In this document: piece by piece, positions 13,500 through 14,901 of the stretch
Layout: every line of letters begins with the position of its first letter
Position numbering within the stretch: position 1 is the first letter of the stretch
Origin: an uncultured Clostridia bacterium
Lineage (GTDB): Bacteria; Bacillota; Clostridia; TANB77; CAG-508
NCBI GenBank assembly: GCA_910589185.1
Contig: CAJUSU010000027.1
Location: 1 to 14,901, forward strand
Length of the DNA stretch: 14,901 nucleotides
Reading direction: 5' to 3'
Notes under the pieces: generated by a model
Seen by the model: the letters and a program-made list of their open reading frames with translations, nothing else
Databases searched by the model: none
Told to the model about the DNA's origin: nothing
Made by a program: the position numbers and the translations under genes

Positions 13500-14607
13500 T
13501 TTTACTCCAACATTTAATTTTTTTTAATACCATTTTTTCTATATCAGCTATTTTTAATGAACCATATATACCTATAAAAATGTAAATTAACTCAAACTGT
13601 ATTATTCCTGGATAATACCTATACCATCCATTTGCAGCAATAAACTTTTCGGCATTAAATCCATTTAATCCTATAGAATCCCTTAAAAAGTATAATACTA
13701 AATTGACTAAATATATTAAAAAAATGTGATGTGCCATAATATCTTTAGTATGATCAGAAATCCTATTGATACATTTATTTTCGCCTAACGACTTCTCTAG
13801 TATTTTTGAAATTCTTAACCAAAACCATATTCCTGTTATAGCAACTATAACTGGCACAAAAGGTGTTACATATGTAAAATCTTTCATGTTATACAAACTA
13901 GGAAAATTAATGTTTTTATATTTTATAATCATAACAATATTAACAATAATTGTAATACCAAAAACAATTAAAGTAGGAATATTACATTCTTTTTGTTCCC
14001 AATACTCTTTGTACATTTTTCCAATTTGAAAGAAAGCCATAAAAAATGCTAATTTCAAAATTGGAATTAATATTTCATTTTTGATCCCCTTCTTTGCAAT
14101 ATATACACTAAAAATGTTGATACCAACTAAAATAATAAACGAAATATAATCTGCTATTTTTACATATTTACATTTTAACTGTAGTTTCCTAATAATTAGA
14201 AAAGTTACTTCTACTGTAAATAATGTTGGAATGAACCATAAAGAAGCACTAAATCCATATTGTTGTCCATCTATAAATGGTTTATAAAAAAGTGTTTCTA
14301 CTCCTAGTGCTTTTGGTTGAGAGCAAAGCCCAACCTTATATAAAACCCAAGTTGTTATTCCATATATAAGATTCCATACAAAATAATATACTAATAATTT
14401 AAAAAATTTCTTTTTCAAATATAATTTTATATTACAAACATTTTCATCTTTAAAAAAATATCCTGAAATAAACATAAACATTGGCATAAAAAATGAAGTA
14501 TATGGAAATATATCATTCAATAAGTTTAATGCTCTATCACAATGTGAAGCTACAACCATAATGATACCTATTGCTGACAATATTGCAAATTGTTTATTCT
14601 CCTTCAA
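13486..14607 (-). CDS. Membrane acyltransferase, divergent acyltransferase 3 member
   Basis: A 373-residue polytopic membrane protein of the same superfamily as its neighbour but of another branch. Seen: AIGIIMVVASH with His22, FPYTSFFMPMFMFISGYFF (34-52) and SLWFIPTLF (122-130), and about ten hydrophobic segments. The arginine of R-X10-H is absent: position 11 is Ser. I recall clostridial relatives with FPYYSFHMP-type sequences that look alike, so this may be a feature of the branch. The start is a TTG at 14605-14607, preceded at about eight bases by AAGGGGA; no ATG in frame fits the N-terminus. It follows the partial upstream gene by 43 bases. Possible role: acetylation of a surface glycan or of a lipid-linked intermediate. 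Confidence 0.85.
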   Translation of the reverse strand: MKENKQFAILSAIGIIMVVASHCDRALNLLNDIFPYTSFFMPMFMFISGYFFKDENVCNIKLYLKKKFFKLLVYYFVWNLIYGITTWVLYKVGLCSQPKALGVETLFYKPFIDGQQYGFSASLWFIPTLFTVEVTFLIIRKLQLKCKYVKIADYISFIILVGINIFSVYIAKKGIKNEILIPILKLAFFMAFFQIGKMYKEYWEQKECNIPTLIVFGITIIVNIVMIIKYKNINFPSLYNMKDFTYVTPFVPVIVAITGIWFWLRISKILEKSLGENKCINRISDHTKDIMAHHIFLIYLVNLVLYFLRDSIGLNGFNAEKFIAANGWYRYYPGIIQFELIYIFIGIYGSLKIADIEKMVLKKIKCWSKNGKS

Positions 14608-14650
14608 CTGTTCTTCCCCTTTTCAACATTCTAATAGCATAATATTTTCT

Positions 14651-14901
14651 CTATTTTAGTTTCATTTTCTTCAAAATCTGATATGCTGTAACTCTTGCTT
14701 TCTTAACCAAACCATAAGTAGTATATTTTTTGGCAATATATTTGTATCCTTTTGAAAAGTATTCATTCCAAAATCTTTCTCTATTCTTTGGTCTATTCGT
14801 TGGTCCCTTCAACTGAGGATTTCTACAAATGTCTATTCTTTCTTCTTTATAAAACATATCTTTTTTTAGTTCTTCAAAAATTTCTTTTCCCTGCTCTGAA
14901 T
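14651..14901 (-). CDS. C-terminal end of a polysaccharide-cluster protein (FrhB-like, tentative)
   Basis: An open frame runs from the window edge to a TAG stop at 14651, giving the last 83 residues; the apparent ATG at 14857 is only an internal methionine, since the frame stays open upstream of it. Visible: SEQGKEIFEELKKD at the edge, then RNPQLKGPTNRPKNRERFW and YFSKGYKYIAKKYT, and a basic end KKMKLK. The pattern NPxxxxPxxxxxxRxxFW followed by KGxxxxxKKYT resembles the ends of proteins annotated as coenzyme F420 hydrogenase/dehydrogenase beta subunit, often found in polysaccharide clusters next to pyruvyl transferases. I base this on memory of the family and cannot confirm it without the N-terminal part. 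Confidence 0.5.
   Translation of the reverse strand, partial: SEQGKEIFEELKKDMFYKEERIDICRNPQLKGPTNRPKNRERFWNEYFSKGYKYIAKKYTTYGLVKKARVTAYQILKKMKLK

Overview
The window is about 15 kb of AT-rich DNA that reads as a low-GC Gram-positive chromosome, most likely a member of the Clostridia (Bacillota). The evidence is strong AGGAGG-type ribosome binding sites, clear TTGACA/TATAAT promoters, TGA used as a stop, tRNA genes (one with an encoded CCA end), and clostridial versions of MutY, the U32 protein and the PF06541 membrane protein. I cannot name a species. Almost everything except coaD and the PF06541 gene lies on the minus strand. No stretch longer than about 300 bases lacks a gene.

Left part (1-3916), housekeeping: the 5' end of a tRNA-Asn gene, coaD (coenzyme A synthesis, alone behind its own promoter), mutY (oxidised-guanine repair), a complete tRNA-Ser(GGA) with its own promoter and terminator, a U32-family trhP-like gene for wobble-uridine hydroxylation, and a divergent small membrane protein of family PF06541.

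Middle (3926-6039), accessory: a two-gene unit bounded by hairpins, made of an AAA/ABC-type ATPase (RloA/AbiLi-like) and, coupled to it by a TAATG overlap, an RloB/AbiLii-like protein with a TOPRIM-like E...DxD pattern. This is most likely an AbiL/RloAB anti-phage module inserted between housekeeping genes. It separates the trhP-like gene from a trmR-like gene. These two gene types act in consecutive steps of 5-methoxyuridine formation at tRNA position 34.

Right of that (6056-9798): the trmR-like gene carries a one-base frameshift and follows typA/bipA by 11 bases. typA is driven by a perfect consensus promoter that lies in the last codons of plsC and has a leader hairpin. plsC follows a VanZ-family gene that is also broken by a single-base frameshift.

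Right end (9803-14901), cell-surface polysaccharide operon, read leftwards: an incomplete gene resembling the F420-hydrogenase-beta-like proteins of polysaccharide clusters, two overlapping membrane acyltransferases, wecB/mnaA (UDP-ManNAc synthesis), and an LCP-family ligase that could attach the finished polymer to the wall. The operon ends in an intrinsic terminator.

No CRISPR array, transposase, integrase or riboswitch was recognised. The strongest leads are the RloAB module and its position inside the wobble-uridine genes, the two single-base frameshifts, a tRNA promoter whose -35 box lies in the loop of the preceding gene's terminator, and a perfect 13-bp inverted repeat between two divergent promoters.
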